DNA of 32,762 bases from Candidatus Gastranaerophilales bacterium. GTDB lineage: Bacteria > Cyanobacteriota > Vampirovibrionia > Gastranaerophilales > Gastranaerophilaceae. Positions 1-8,034 of this stretch are shown here, in pieces. The translations under genes and the position numbers were made by a program. How positions within the stretch are numbered: position 1 is the first letter of the stretch; each line of letters opens with the position of its first letter. The notes beneath the pieces are model-generated. The model saw only the letters and a list, made by a program, of their open reading frames with translations, did not search any database and was not told where the DNA came from. The stretch is from positions 1 through 32,762 of the forward strand of contig CALUQF010000004.1 in NCBI GenBank assembly GCA_944322835.1. Reading direction: 5' to 3'.

Positions 1-1
1 A

Positions 2-733
<732 letters not shown>

Positions 734-744
734 GTTGTTAATAT

Positions 745-1137
745 ATGAAACTAAAAATAATAACACACGAAAGAATTGTCTTTGAAGGCGAGGTAGACGA
801 GCTTGTAATCCAGACCAAAGGTGGCATGATGGGTATTTTGAAAGATCACATTCCGGTTACTACTGCTTTGGAAATTGGAGTTACAAAGGCAAGAATGGGT
901 GATAATTACAAGTATTTTGCAACTATGGGCGGTGTATTCCAGTTTAAAAATAATGAAGCTGTAATACTTACAGATGTTTGCGAAGATGGTTGTGATATTG
1001 ACGTAACCCGTGCCAATGCGGCTAAAAACAGAGCAGAAGCAAGGTTGGCTGATGCTACAGCTAAAATTGATGCTGATAGAGCACAGGCAGCGTTAGCGCG
1101 TTCACTTGCAAGATTAAAGGCAGCATTGAATAAATAG
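745..1137 (+). CDS. atpC: ATP synthase F1 subunit epsilon
   Basis: Epsilon is the small central-stalk subunit of F1 that couples rotation and restrains ATP hydrolysis. The 130 residues fit the family: an N-terminal beta-sandwich (about 1-85, with GGMMGILKDHIPVTTALEIG, the conserved turn region) and an Ala/Arg-rich C-terminal helical hairpin (about 88-130, RANAAKNRAEARLADATAKI). The start follows atpD by 11 bases; only a weak ribosome site is visible, so coupling to atpD translation is likely. A strong hairpin terminator 22 bases after the stop ends the operon. Confidence 0.95.
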   Translation: MKLKIITHERIVFEGEVDELVIQTKGGMMGILKDHIPVTTALEIGVTKARMGDNYKYFATMGGVFQFKNNEAVILTDVCEDGCDIDVTRANAAKNRAEARLADATAKIDADRAQAALARSLARLKAALNK

Positions 1138-1159
1138 AAAGGTATGCATTAAGGAAGTT

Positions 1160-1206
1160 AACCAGGGGTGAATGAAAATATTTTCATTCACCCCTGGTTT
1201 TTTATT
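1160..1206 (+). terminator. Rho-independent terminator of the atp operon
   Basis: The sequence shows a perfect 20-bp inverted repeat (1160-1179 and 1180-1199) centred on AAAATATTTT, with a GC-rich part ACCAGGGGTG / CACCCCTGGT, followed by TTTTTTATTTT. In RNA this is a long stem with a tiny loop and U-tract. It is symmetrical enough to act on both strands, but no minus-strand gene needs it here. Confidence 0.92.
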
Positions 1207-1253
1207 TTGTAAGAAATAAGTAATAAATAGATTTGGCTTCAGTAAACCGGTTC

Positions 1254-1379
1254 AATTCATAAATAAAAGCTGTCTATTAAAATACGTTAGTAATTGCATG
1301 TCATTATATGATGATAAGACATAATATAATTTTATTCAAAAACAGATATCCACCGTCATATAGCTTTTATTTATGAATT
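1254..1379. repeat. Long-spaced 18-bp inverted repeat
   Basis: AATTCATAAATAAAAGCT (1254-1271) recurs as its exact reverse complement at 1362-1379, with 90 bases between. The right arm runs into the dispersed repeat at 1362-1436. The spacer is AT-rich with no ORF. This may be a decayed small insertion or MITE-like element; no transposase is seen. The rest of the 1207-1716 gap holds the repeat at 1362-1436, the heptamer element at 1481-1580 and the flgI leader. Confidence 0.6.
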
Positions 1380-1436
1380 TATTTTGAACAGCAGTGCCTG
1401 TAAGGCGAGGGAGGATATCACGCCTGGCGTACAGCG
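1362..1436 (+). repeat. Dispersed repeat, family with copies near 13.7 kb and 22.4 kb
   Basis: The block contains AATTTATTTTGAACAGCAGT followed by GCCTGTAAGGCGAG. A reverse-strand relative lies at 13727-13790; 18 of 21 bases match across the core around GTGYCTGTAAGGCGAG. A shorter relative ends at 22457. No protein is encoded. The function is unknown. Confidence 0.55.
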
Positions 1437-1480
1437 AACCCTCATCATGAGATATTTCTAGTAAGTAGGCATTATCTACA

Positions 1481-1580
1481 GAATTCGTGAATCGAGGTAT
1501 TAAAGATAATATAAGTTAACAAAGCATAATAAAAAAAATTTATAACCACGAATCACTATTCACGAGTCACAAATCACGAA
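1481..1580 (+). repeat. Heptamer-armed intergenic element, copy A (diverged)
   Basis: The left arm is ATTCGTGAATCG. A core of about 48 bp contains GATAATATAAG and AAATTTATAACCACGAATCAC. The right arm is built of 7-base units of the type CACNANT (CACGAAT, CACTATT, CACGAGT, CACAAAT). The core matches copies C, D and E further down the flagellar operon and has the same orientation as transcription. This copy is the most diverged and lies upstream of flgI. Confidence 0.7.
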
Positions 1581-1716
1581 AAAAAACAAATTTCCACCAT
1601 TTGATTGATGTCATCTCCCATCTAATAGTTTAAACTATACAATGTAGATTTTTAAATGGGGAAGGTATATTCTTAGGGGTTATTTTTATAATCCTGAAAG
1701 AAAGCGGGTAAGTATT

Positions 1717-2820
1717 ATGAAAAAATTTTTATCAAGTATATTAATAATGATGCTAATGTTTACGGGATTAATGCCCGCTCAAGCAATTAACGCTAAGGTG
1801 CGTATAATGGATTTGACCCATATTAAGGGGGTTAGAGAAAACCAGCTTGTGGGATACGGTGTTGTAGTCGGCTTACCCGGAACAGGTGACAACTCACGTT
1901 CAACCCAGATTACCAACCAGATGCTTTTGAGAAACTTAGGTACAGTAATCGAGCAGGAAAACTATATCCAAAAAGGAGCGTCCGCAGCAGTAATAGTAAC
2001 CGCAACGGTTCCTCCTTTTGCTAAAAACGGTGACAAAATTGATGTTACGGTATCAGCAATGGCAGACTGTAAGAGTTTAGAAGGCGGTGTTCTTGTTCAA
2101 ACCATCTTAAAAGCTCCAAACGGCGAAGCTGTTGCAGTCGCTCAGGGGCCTTTATCAGTCGGCGGGATTAATAAAATTGCAGGCGGCTCTTCTGCCAGAA
2201 CTGCAATCACTACAACAGGCAGAATTCCCGGCGGTGCAATAATCGAACGTGATATTTATACTGAAATCGGTGATGAAAACTCAATCACGCTTTCGCTTGA
2301 CCGTTCAGATTATACGCTTGTTTCAAGGATTGCTAAAACCGTTTCTCAGGTAGCGCCGGCGCAGGCAGTAGACGGAAGCTCCGTAAGAGTTGAAATTCCT
2401 GCCAAATTCATCAATGACAGAGTAACATTCTTATCTATCATTGAAAATTTAGAAGTTTCTCCGACAATGGAGCCGGCCAAAGTTGTTGTCAATGAAAGAA
2501 CAGGAACAGTCGTAATCGGGGCTGATGTTAAGCTTCTTCCTGCAGCAGTTGCGCACGGAAACATTACGGTAACCGTTTCCACAACAAACGAGGTTTCACA
2601 GCCGAATGCTTTTGCAAACGGTGCAACAGTCGGGTTTGAAAATGCGGATATTGAGATAAATAAAACTCCGGGAAGCTTAATCAATATGCCGGCAAACAGC
2701 AACCTAAACGACTTAGTTCGCGCCCTCAACTCAATCGGTGTTGCTCCGATAGACCTAATCTCAATATTACAGGCGCTCAAAAAGTCAGGAAGCTTGCAGG
2801 CGGAATTGGTGATTATTTAG
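1717..2820 (+). CDS. flgI: Flagellar P-ring protein FlgI
   Basis: FlgI forms the periplasmic P ring around the flagellar rod in the peptidoglycan layer. The 367 residues match the family length. A signal peptide (about 1-23: basic MKK, hydrophobic core, AQA cleavage) precedes the characteristic KVRIMDLTHIKGVRENQLVG and YGVVVGLPGTGDNS block at about 27-60. The C terminus with LNDLVRALNSIGVAPIDLIS is also typical. The ATG is preceded by a modest purine-rich site (GAAAGAAAGCGGG). A TATAAT at 1687-1692 lies upstream, but no good -35 accompanies it, so the promoter is not called. It is the first visible gene of the flagellar operon, and repeat element B starts directly after its TAG. Confidence 0.97.
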   Translation: MKKFLSSILIMMLMFTGLMPAQAINAKVRIMDLTHIKGVRENQLVGYGVVVGLPGTGDNSRSTQITNQMLLRNLGTVIEQENYIQKGASAAVIVTATVPPFAKNGDKIDVTVSAMADCKSLEGGVLVQTILKAPNGEAVAVAQGPLSVGGINKIAGGSSARTAITTTGRIPGGAIIERDIYTEIGDENSITLSLDRSDYTLVSRIAKTVSQVAPAQAVDGSSVRVEIPAKFINDRVTFLSIIENLEVSPTMEPAKVVVNERTGTVVIGADVKLLPAAVAHGNITVTVSTTNEVSQPNAFANGATVGFENADIEINKTPGSLINMPANSNLNDLVRALNSIGVAPIDLISILQALKKSGSLQAELVII

Positions 2821-2946
2821 CTAGTGACTAGTGAATAGTGACTGGTGAACAGGTAAAAATAAATATGAAAAGAGAAAGGAGAAAGTGAATAAAATGATAA
2901 AAGTGAATAATTCTAATCACTATTCACTAGTCACTATTCACTAACT
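2821..2946 (+). repeat. Heptamer-armed intergenic element, copy B (alternative core)
   Basis: The left arm runs as 7-base units (CTAGTGA, CTAGTGA, ATAGTGA, CTGGTGA) immediately after the flgI stop. The right arm mirrors them (TCACTATTCACTAGTCACTA and so on) and ends four bases before the flgJ ATG. The core between the arms is purine-rich and unlike that of copies A, C, D and E, so only the arms are shared. Confidence 0.8.
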
Positions 2947-2949
2947 AAC

Positions 2950-3303
2950 ATGGATTTTTCAACACCTACAATAGATTTAATAAAAAGCGGACTGCAGAAT
3001 GCACAGACAGTAAATTCTGATCAGGTGCTTTATAACAGGATTAAGGAGTCCGGCGATTCTAAAGAACAATTAAGAAAAGCCGCAACAGAATTTGAGAGTA
3101 TTTTTATAACCAAAATGCTTTCAGAAATGGATAAAACCGTAGATAGAGAAAACGGGCTCTTCGGAAAAGAAACCCAGTATGTTGACACTTTTAAATCAAT
3201 CGTGTATCAGCAGATGGGGCGTGATATTGCAAACAATCCGAGAACAAGCTTCGGTTTTGCAGACCAGATTTACAGACAGATGGAAAGGTATGTTGGAGAG
3301 TGA
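2950..3303 (+). CDS. flgJ: FlgJ-type rod-binding protein (no muramidase domain)
   Basis: This is the rod-assembly factor domain that caps the growing flagellar rod in the periplasm. The 117 residues carry the rod-binding domain: LRKAATEFESIFITKMLSEM at about 40-60, then GLFGKETQYVDTFKSIVYQQ and a C-terminal MGRDIANNPRTSFGFADQIY. The C-terminal glucosaminidase domain of enterobacterial FlgJ is absent, as in many phyla where a separate lytic enzyme is used. The ATG sits against the right arm of repeat B and no Shine-Dalgarno sequence can be seen; the frame is closed upstream by TAA at 2914 without another ATG, so this start is the only reasonable one. Repeat C begins inside its stop codon. Confidence 0.92.
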   Translation: MDFSTPTIDLIKSGLQNAQTVNSDQVLYNRIKESGDSKEQLRKAATEFESIFITKMLSEMDKTVDRENGLFGKETQYVDTFKSIVYQQMGRDIANNPRTSFGFADQIYRQMERYVGE

Positions 3304-3408
3304 CTAGTGAATAGTGAGTAGTGAATAGAGATATTAGAAATAATATAAGTGAACAAAGTAGAATTAATGAAATTTATAACCACTATTCACTAATCACTAC
3401 TCACTAAA
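3301..3408 (+). repeat. Heptamer-armed intergenic element, copy C
   Basis: The left arm TGACTAGTGAATAGTGAGTA overlaps the flgJ stop codon. The conserved core starts ATTAGAAATAATATAAGTG and ends AAATTTATAAC. The right arm is ACTATTCACTAATCACTACT plus one more unit. The arms are complementary and would fold into a long stem in the operon mRNA. Confidence 0.85.
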
Positions 3409-3423
3409 CCAGAAAGGACCAAA

Positions 3424-3693
3424 ATGTTACCAAGAATAGAAACCAATTCAGTACAACAATTCAGCGCACTCAATGCGTTCAAATCAAATCAGAATGTTAC
3501 AAAACCTGATTCAGAGCAGGTTGATGTTTCTGAAGGAGTCAATACTACTTCTGCAAAAACTCTTTTAGACAGAATAGATGTGAACGAAGTAAGGGAATGT
3601 GCAAAAACCGTTGGAGAATTCAATATTTCAGATGATGACATCAAGTACGGATTACTATATGGTAGAAGTGTTATAGCGGAGTTTCTCTGCTAA
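3424..3693 (+). CDS. Unknown 89-residue protein inside the flagellar operon (FlgM-like candidate)
   Basis: I do not recognise this protein with certainty. It has its own AGAAAGGA ribosome site 7 bases before the ATG and typical coding composition. The first 45 residues are polar, Gln/Asn/Ser-rich and probably disordered. The second half is predicted helical: TLLDRIDVNEVRECAKTVGE, then FNISDDDIKYGLLYGRSVIA. A disordered N-terminal half, a C-terminal helical half, small size and a place in the flg operon resemble the anti-sigma-28 factor FlgM, and the xVREC..TVGEFNISDDDI segment loosely follows FlgM's helix-turn-helix spacing. The match is weak. A sigma-28-type promoter at 17000 shows that such a regulator should exist in this genome. 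Confidence 0.7.
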   Translation: MLPRIETNSVQQFSALNAFKSNQNVTKPDSEQVDVSEGVNTTSAKTLLDRIDVNEVRECAKTVGEFNISDDDIKYGLLYGRSVIAEFLC

Positions 3694-3712
3694 ATGGGTG
3701 AGGTAATTGGTT

Positions 3713-3812
3713 CATGACTCGTGAATAGAAATATTAGAAATAATATAAGTGAACAAGGTATAATTAATAAAATTTATAACCACTATTCACTAATCACTAT
3801 TCACTAGTCACT
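3713..3812 (+). repeat. Heptamer-armed intergenic element, copy D
   Basis: The left arm is short and diverged (CATGACTCGTGAATAG). The core ATTAGAAATAATATAAGTG through AAATTTATAAC is nearly identical to copies C and E. The right arm is ACTATTCACTAATCACTATT followed by CACTAGTCACT. It lies between the unknown 89-residue gene and flgH. Confidence 0.85.
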
Positions 3813-3841
3813 GTTACAAACCACAAAATGAGGTAAGTTAT

Positions 3842-4456
3842 ATGAAAAAAGTATTAACAGTATTAGCGATATTAATAATTTCGACAACAATGAGTGTACA
3901 GGCAGAATCATTGTTTACACTCGGCGCAACACAGAATTATGCAGGAGCTCCGCGCTCATTATTCGGCGGTGTTCAGGCAAGACAAATCGGTGATTTGATT
4001 TCAATTATTATGGAAGAAAATATTACCGTAAGCGATAACCTTACATATTCTTCCGAAAAATCTTCTAATACTGTTGATACATTCACATCCTTCCTGCGTG
4101 ACTGGTTTGGATTATCTTTCCTAAAGGATTCTAACGGTTTTGGCGGATCTAATGAAGTTTCAAATTCTGCAGCCGGCGGCCGTACAATGAGCTTTGGCGA
4201 CCAGATTGCAGTGCAGGTTGTACAGCAGCTTCCAAACGGAAACCTTGCTGTACAAGGCAAAAAAACCCTTGTTAACGGGAATGAACGAATGGACTTTATA
4301 GTAACAGGCGTTGTTGACCCGAGATGGCTGAATGTAGACGGAGAGATATCTTCACATAATGTTTCTAATCTGCAATTCGCGCTCTCCGGCCGCGGTACAA
4401 TCTCCAGAAATCAGAACGAAGGTATATTTAATAGATTTATTAAGTATCTGTTCTAG
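3842..4456 (+). CDS. flgH: Flagellar L-ring protein FlgH
   Basis: FlgH forms the outer-membrane L ring of the flagellar basal body. The 204 residues are slightly short for the family. A signal peptide (about 1-21, ending SVQA) is followed by the family regions ARQIGDLISIIMEENITVSD (about 46-65), GDQIAVQVVQQLPNGNLAVQ and the C-terminal NVSNLQFALSGRGTISRNQN with FNRFIKYLF at the end. Most FlgH proteins are lipoproteins with a lipobox cysteine; none is present here, so this looks like a signal peptidase I substrate. The start has a GAGG site 9-12 bases upstream. Gene order is also reversed relative to enterobacteria, where flgH precedes flgI. Confidence 0.95.
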   Translation: MKKVLTVLAILIISTTMSVQAESLFTLGATQNYAGAPRSLFGGVQARQIGDLISIIMEENITVSDNLTYSSEKSSNTVDTFTSFLRDWFGLSFLKDSNGFGGSNEVSNSAAGGRTMSFGDQIAVQVVQQLPNGNLAVQGKKTLVNGNERMDFIVTGVVDPRWLNVDGEISSHNVSNLQFALSGRGTISRNQNEGIFNRFIKYLF

Positions 4457-4556
4457 TTAGTGAATAGTGAGTAGTGAATAGTGAATAGAGGTATTAGAAA
4501 TAATATAAGTGAACAAGGTATAATTAATGAAATTTATAACTACTATTCACTCTAAC
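4457..4556 (+). repeat. Heptamer-armed intergenic element, copy E
   Basis: The left arm (TTAGTGAATAGTGAGTAGTG and two further units) begins immediately after the flgH TAG. The core is again ATTAGAAATAATATAAGTG to AAATTTATAAC. The right arm is short (TACTATTCACTC). It lies between flgH and flgN, in the same orientation as copies A, C and D. Confidence 0.85.
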
Positions 4557-4608
4557 GAAATAACCACGAGTCGCGGCTTACAAAAAAAACAACCCAAAAG
4601 GACCTAAC

Positions 4609-5103
4609 ATGAACAAATATTTTCAAAACTTAATAGAAATCTTAGACAAAGAGCTTGAGGCTTGTGCAAAGCTAAAAGAACTATTTGAGGCAAAAAAAGA
4701 AACTCTTAAAAAAGCTAAACCGGACGATTTGGGTGTTTTGGATAATCAGATTCTTGCTCTTAATAACAAAATCATGAAACTTGATAATTCCAGAAAAGAA
4801 TTAGCGATAGAAAAGTTTGGTGAAGATGCCAATATGTCACGTTTTATCGAACTTGCAGGCGAAGAAGCTCCCGAGTATGTAAACGCTTTAACAGAGAGAA
4901 AAGTAAAGATTTGTAACAATTTTAATGAACTAGCGTTATTAAATAATCAGAATGTGGAATTATTAAAACATGGCATAATAATGACTAACAAGATGTTGGA
5001 AACAATTATTAATGCTTTTGCTCCTCAAGGAAGTAATTATAACGGAGCAGGTAAAACAGACACACATGACTATGACATGTGGACTATAAACAAAGAAATC
5101 TAG
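4609..5103 (+). CDS. flgN: FlgN-family flagellar export chaperone
   Basis: FlgN proteins bind the hook-junction proteins FlgK and FlgL in the cytoplasm and deliver them to the export gate. This 164-residue protein is almost wholly helical and charged, with coiled-coil character at about 5-65 (NLIEILDKELEACAKLKELF) and 95-140, as expected. It sits directly before flgK and flgL, its expected clients. Sequence conservation in this family is poor, so the call rests on length, helical pattern and position. An AAAAGGA site precedes the ATG. Confidence 0.8.
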   Translation: MNKYFQNLIEILDKELEACAKLKELFEAKKETLKKAKPDDLGVLDNQILALNNKIMKLDNSRKELAIEKFGEDANMSRFIELAGEEAPEYVNALTERKVKICNNFNELALLNNQNVELLKHGIIMTNKMLETIINAFAPQGSNYNGAGKTDTHDYDMWTINKEI

Positions 5104-5153
5104 GGGTAAATTATAGACCCGTAGGTTATATAAGTATCTAAATGAGGTAAAAT

Positions 5154-6761
5154 ATGTCAAGCTTATTATCATCATTGAACATGACCGCAAACACGCTTTC
5201 TGTAAACGAAAAAGCAATTAGTGTTGTATCGCATAACGTTGCGAATATGAATACTGAAGGGTATCACAAACAGAGAGTGAATTTTGCAACCCGAAACATT
5301 GCAGGTGCAATCGGTAACAATGTTAATAACCAGATACGTGCAAACGGCGGGGTTAAGATTGCTAATGTTATGCGTTATAATGATACATATTTGAGTAATT
5401 ATTATCGCACACAGCTTTCAGAGCAGAACAAATTAGCGGCCCAGCTTGACGGGCTTGATGATTTGGCCAGCATTCTTGATGATTTAGAAGGAACCGGTAT
5501 TGACGGAGCACTTGCTGATTTTTATGAGGCAGTAAACAACCTGAACGAATATCCGGCAAATTCTACTGCAAGAATTAACTTTATAGAATCTGCTAAAACT
5601 CTTACCTCAATATTGAATACAAAATACACTCAGCTTGAGCAAAACACTACTCAGGCGTTGGGCGATGGTGAAACAGAAGAAAGTCTTAAAAATTCCAAAA
5701 TCTATGTTCAATACTCAGCTTTGAATGACAAACTTGAAGAACTTGCCAGTGTAAACAAAGCACTTCAAGTTACACAGACAGGCACACTGGAAGCTAACAA
5801 CCTTCTGGACAAGCGCGATTTGATATTAAACGATATTGCAGAATTTACTGATATGTATATAGAAGAAAAGCCAAACGGTTCTGTTGATTTATACATAGGC
5901 GGTACTGCTGTCGTACAGGGTGCAGAAGTTACAGGTGAACTTACAATCCAGACAGCTAAGGCTTTTTGTGAATCACAAGACCCTCCGATAGCATATCCTG
6001 ATGATTGGGACGGTGAAAACGCTGTTATTAGTATTGTTAATCCGCAGGAAGGAAACAAAGTTGTTGTAGCTAATGCTAATTCAATAATTACATCAGGAAC
6101 ATTAGGCGGACTTTTACATTTTGCTACAGATAACGGTGACGGTGAAAACGGAATCAATGCCGGTACTGTTATGAACGGGCTGAATACTTTAGCACAAACT
6201 ATTGCAGATGTATTCAACGATTTGAATACAAGAGAAGGCGCATATTGTATTAATCCTGATGATACAGAAACACTTATTGCAACTAATGAAGACAATTTAA
6301 TCTTTGTAGGCTCGGACGGAACGGGTGAAGGGATTACTGCAGGGAATATCCAGATTAATTCTGCACTGCTTGCAGATGAAGGGTACTGGAATATTGCCTG
6401 CGCTTATTTTGAAGATCCGGCAAATTTTGATGTAAATGCTGTAGGTAATGCCCAGAACGTAGCCGCTATGCTTGGTACAAGGGATCAGGATTTAGCGGCG
6501 TTAGACGGAAACTCAATTGAAGAATTTTATACCGGTCTTGTCGGTAAAGTTGCTGCGGCAGGAAGCAATATCCAGTCTTTATATGATACACAATCTGATG
6601 TTGTTGATGCGATTGCAAGCAAAATCAAAGACAGTACCGGAGTTGATTTGAATGAAGAGTTAGTGGATTTAGTAAAGTATCAAACAGCTTATTCTGCTGC
6701 TGCACAGGTATTTAATACCTGCAACTCTTGTCTGGATACTTTAATGACACTTGGAGGTTAA
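5154..6761 (+). CDS. flgK: Flagellar hook-associated protein 1 FlgK
   Basis: FlgK is the first hook-filament junction protein, exported through the flagellar channel. It begins with the diagnostic amphipathic segment LSSLNMTANTLSVNEKAISV and SHNVANMNTEGYHKQRVNF (about 4-48). It ends with the coiled-coil partner EELVDLVKYQTAYSAAAQVF, followed by NTCNSCLDTLMTLGG. The middle (about 200-420) is a variable insertion-type domain. At 535 residues it is a normal size. A GAGGT site precedes the ATG. The last codons contain the ribosome site of flgL. Confidence 0.96.
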   Translation: MSSLLSSLNMTANTLSVNEKAISVVSHNVANMNTEGYHKQRVNFATRNIAGAIGNNVNNQIRANGGVKIANVMRYNDTYLSNYYRTQLSEQNKLAAQLDGLDDLASILDDLEGTGIDGALADFYEAVNNLNEYPANSTARINFIESAKTLTSILNTKYTQLEQNTTQALGDGETEESLKNSKIYVQYSALNDKLEELASVNKALQVTQTGTLEANNLLDKRDLILNDIAEFTDMYIEEKPNGSVDLYIGGTAVVQGAEVTGELTIQTAKAFCESQDPPIAYPDDWDGENAVISIVNPQEGNKVVVANANSIITSGTLGGLLHFATDNGDGENGINAGTVMNGLNTLAQTIADVFNDLNTREGAYCINPDDTETLIATNEDNLIFVGSDGTGEGITAGNIQINSALLADEGYWNIACAYFEDPANFDVNAVGNAQNVAAMLGTRDQDLAALDGNSIEEFYTGLVGKVAAAGSNIQSLYDTQSDVVDAIASKIKDSTGVDLNEELVDLVKYQTAYSAAAQVFNTCNSCLDTLMTLGG

Positions 6762-6765
6762 TTTT

Positions 6766-7866
6766 ATGGTAGATAGAATTTCAACAAGCGGAAGATACGA
6801 TAGACTAATGGCTGATGTCCAGCAGAGCCTGTATAATTACAATAAACTAACCCAGCAGCTTGCATCAGGAAGCAAGCTCACAAGTATCACAGATGACCCT
6901 ATTGCGGCGGTTAATATAATTAATACAAATCGCCAGCTGGGGCAAATTGATACTTTTTCTCAGAATGTTGAGATGGCAATGTCTGAATTAAGTACTTTAG
7001 ATGATTTAATGACTCTTGCGACCGGATATCTTTCAACTGCTTGGGAAAAAGCGGTTCAGGCAAATAACCAAACCTACGGCGAGGATTCTCTTAAAGCACT
7101 TAAGGTTGAGATTGATGAAACAATTAAAACGATGGTGGATTTAGCAAACACTGAATATAACGATAATTATATCTTTGGCGGTGCTAATACAAAAATTATG
7201 CCATATACGATTGATGAAAACGGCAACATTATATATAACGGAACAACTTACGATAACCCTGATTATATAAGACAAACCGAGGTTTCTGACGGTGTATTTG
7301 AGGTAATTAATACAACCGGCGATAGAGTATTTGGATATTATGAGGCCGTACAAGAGCAGACAGCGGACGGAAAAAATGTTTTTCTTGATTCTGACGGAAA
7401 CAAGGTTATTGAAACAATAGAAGCGGATGGTTCTAAAACTTATGCCCTTGAAGACGGTACTGCATATGCCGGAAATGTTGATGATTTAGAAATCTCTGTA
7501 GCGGAAGAAAACTATTCGGGAATTATGGGTACACTTAAACTTTTGAGTAATTCAATTCAGATGGTTCTTGACGGCGATACGGAAGCAGGATATGAACAGA
7601 TGAATGCAACTCTGGATATGTTTGAAAGCTCTATGAATACTATTACAACAGAGCAAACCAAATTCGGCGGAGTGTATAACCGTCTTGAGATGACAACATC
7701 TACACTTGAGACAAATAATACAAATCTAACCTCATACCTTTCACAACTTAGCGACATTGATATTGCAACCGCCGTAACCGAATGGATGCAGGCACAATAC
7801 GCTTATCAGGCAAGCCTTCAGGTTACATCAGCCTCAATGGGTATGAGTCTTTTAAACTATTTATAA
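6766..7866 (+). CDS. flgL: Flagellar hook-associated protein 3 FlgL
   Basis: FlgL is the second junction protein, linking FlgK to flagellin. The N terminus MVDRISTSGRYDRLMADVQQ and the motif QLASGSKLTSITDDPIAAV match the flagellin-like N-terminal D0/D1 helices, and the C-terminal helix ends ASLQVTSASMGMSLLNYL. The central part (about 145-250) is an acidic variable domain. I chose ATG 6766 because GGAGGT at 6753-6758 is ideally spaced for it; an upstream in-frame TTG at 6751 would start inside flgK and include that site in coding sequence. A terminator follows, so this is the last gene of the operon. Confidence 0.95.
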   Translation: MVDRISTSGRYDRLMADVQQSLYNYNKLTQQLASGSKLTSITDDPIAAVNIINTNRQLGQIDTFSQNVEMAMSELSTLDDLMTLATGYLSTAWEKAVQANNQTYGEDSLKALKVEIDETIKTMVDLANTEYNDNYIFGGANTKIMPYTIDENGNIIYNGTTYDNPDYIRQTEVSDGVFEVINTTGDRVFGYYEAVQEQTADGKNVFLDSDGNKVIETIEADGSKTYALEDGTAYAGNVDDLEISVAEENYSGIMGTLKLLSNSIQMVLDGDTEAGYEQMNATLDMFESSMNTITTEQTKFGGVYNRLEMTTSTLETNNTNLTSYLSQLSDIDIATAVTEWMQAQYAYQASLQVTSASMGMSLLNYL

Positions 7867-7940
7867 AAATCTCAAGTTCTTCACGGAAGAGGAACTTGAA
7901 CTTGGAAATAATCTACAATTTTAATATACTTACCATTTTT

Positions 7941-7971
7941 AAGGACATTTTCTGTCCTTTTTTCTTTATTC
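7941..7971 (+). terminator. Terminator after the flagellar operon
   Basis: AAGGACA (7941-7947) pairs with TGTCCTT, with a short T-rich loop, followed by TTTTTTCTTTATT. A second small hairpin (TCAAGTTC at 7872-7879 with GAACTTGA at 7892-7899) lies between it and the flgL stop. Confidence 0.85.
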
Positions 7972-8034
7972 TGGACAGTATTTTTTGTTTGTTATAGAAT
8001 TTGTTTGCCGGCTATTTTTAAAGAGGAGCGTTTT

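Noticed and set aside
1636-1692. Possible flgI promoter (TATACA at 1636 or TATAAT at 1687)
   Set aside because: Neither has a recognisable -35 at proper distance and no sigma-28 or sigma-54 pattern was found, so no promoter is called.
2821-4556. CRISPR array
   Set aside because: The repeats are 7-base units in inverted arms around a conserved core, separated by genes; there are no regular spacers and no cas genes.
5765-6295. 176-codon open frame on the minus strand
   Set aside because: It is antisense to flgK, with low-complexity Ser/Val composition and no regulatory signals.
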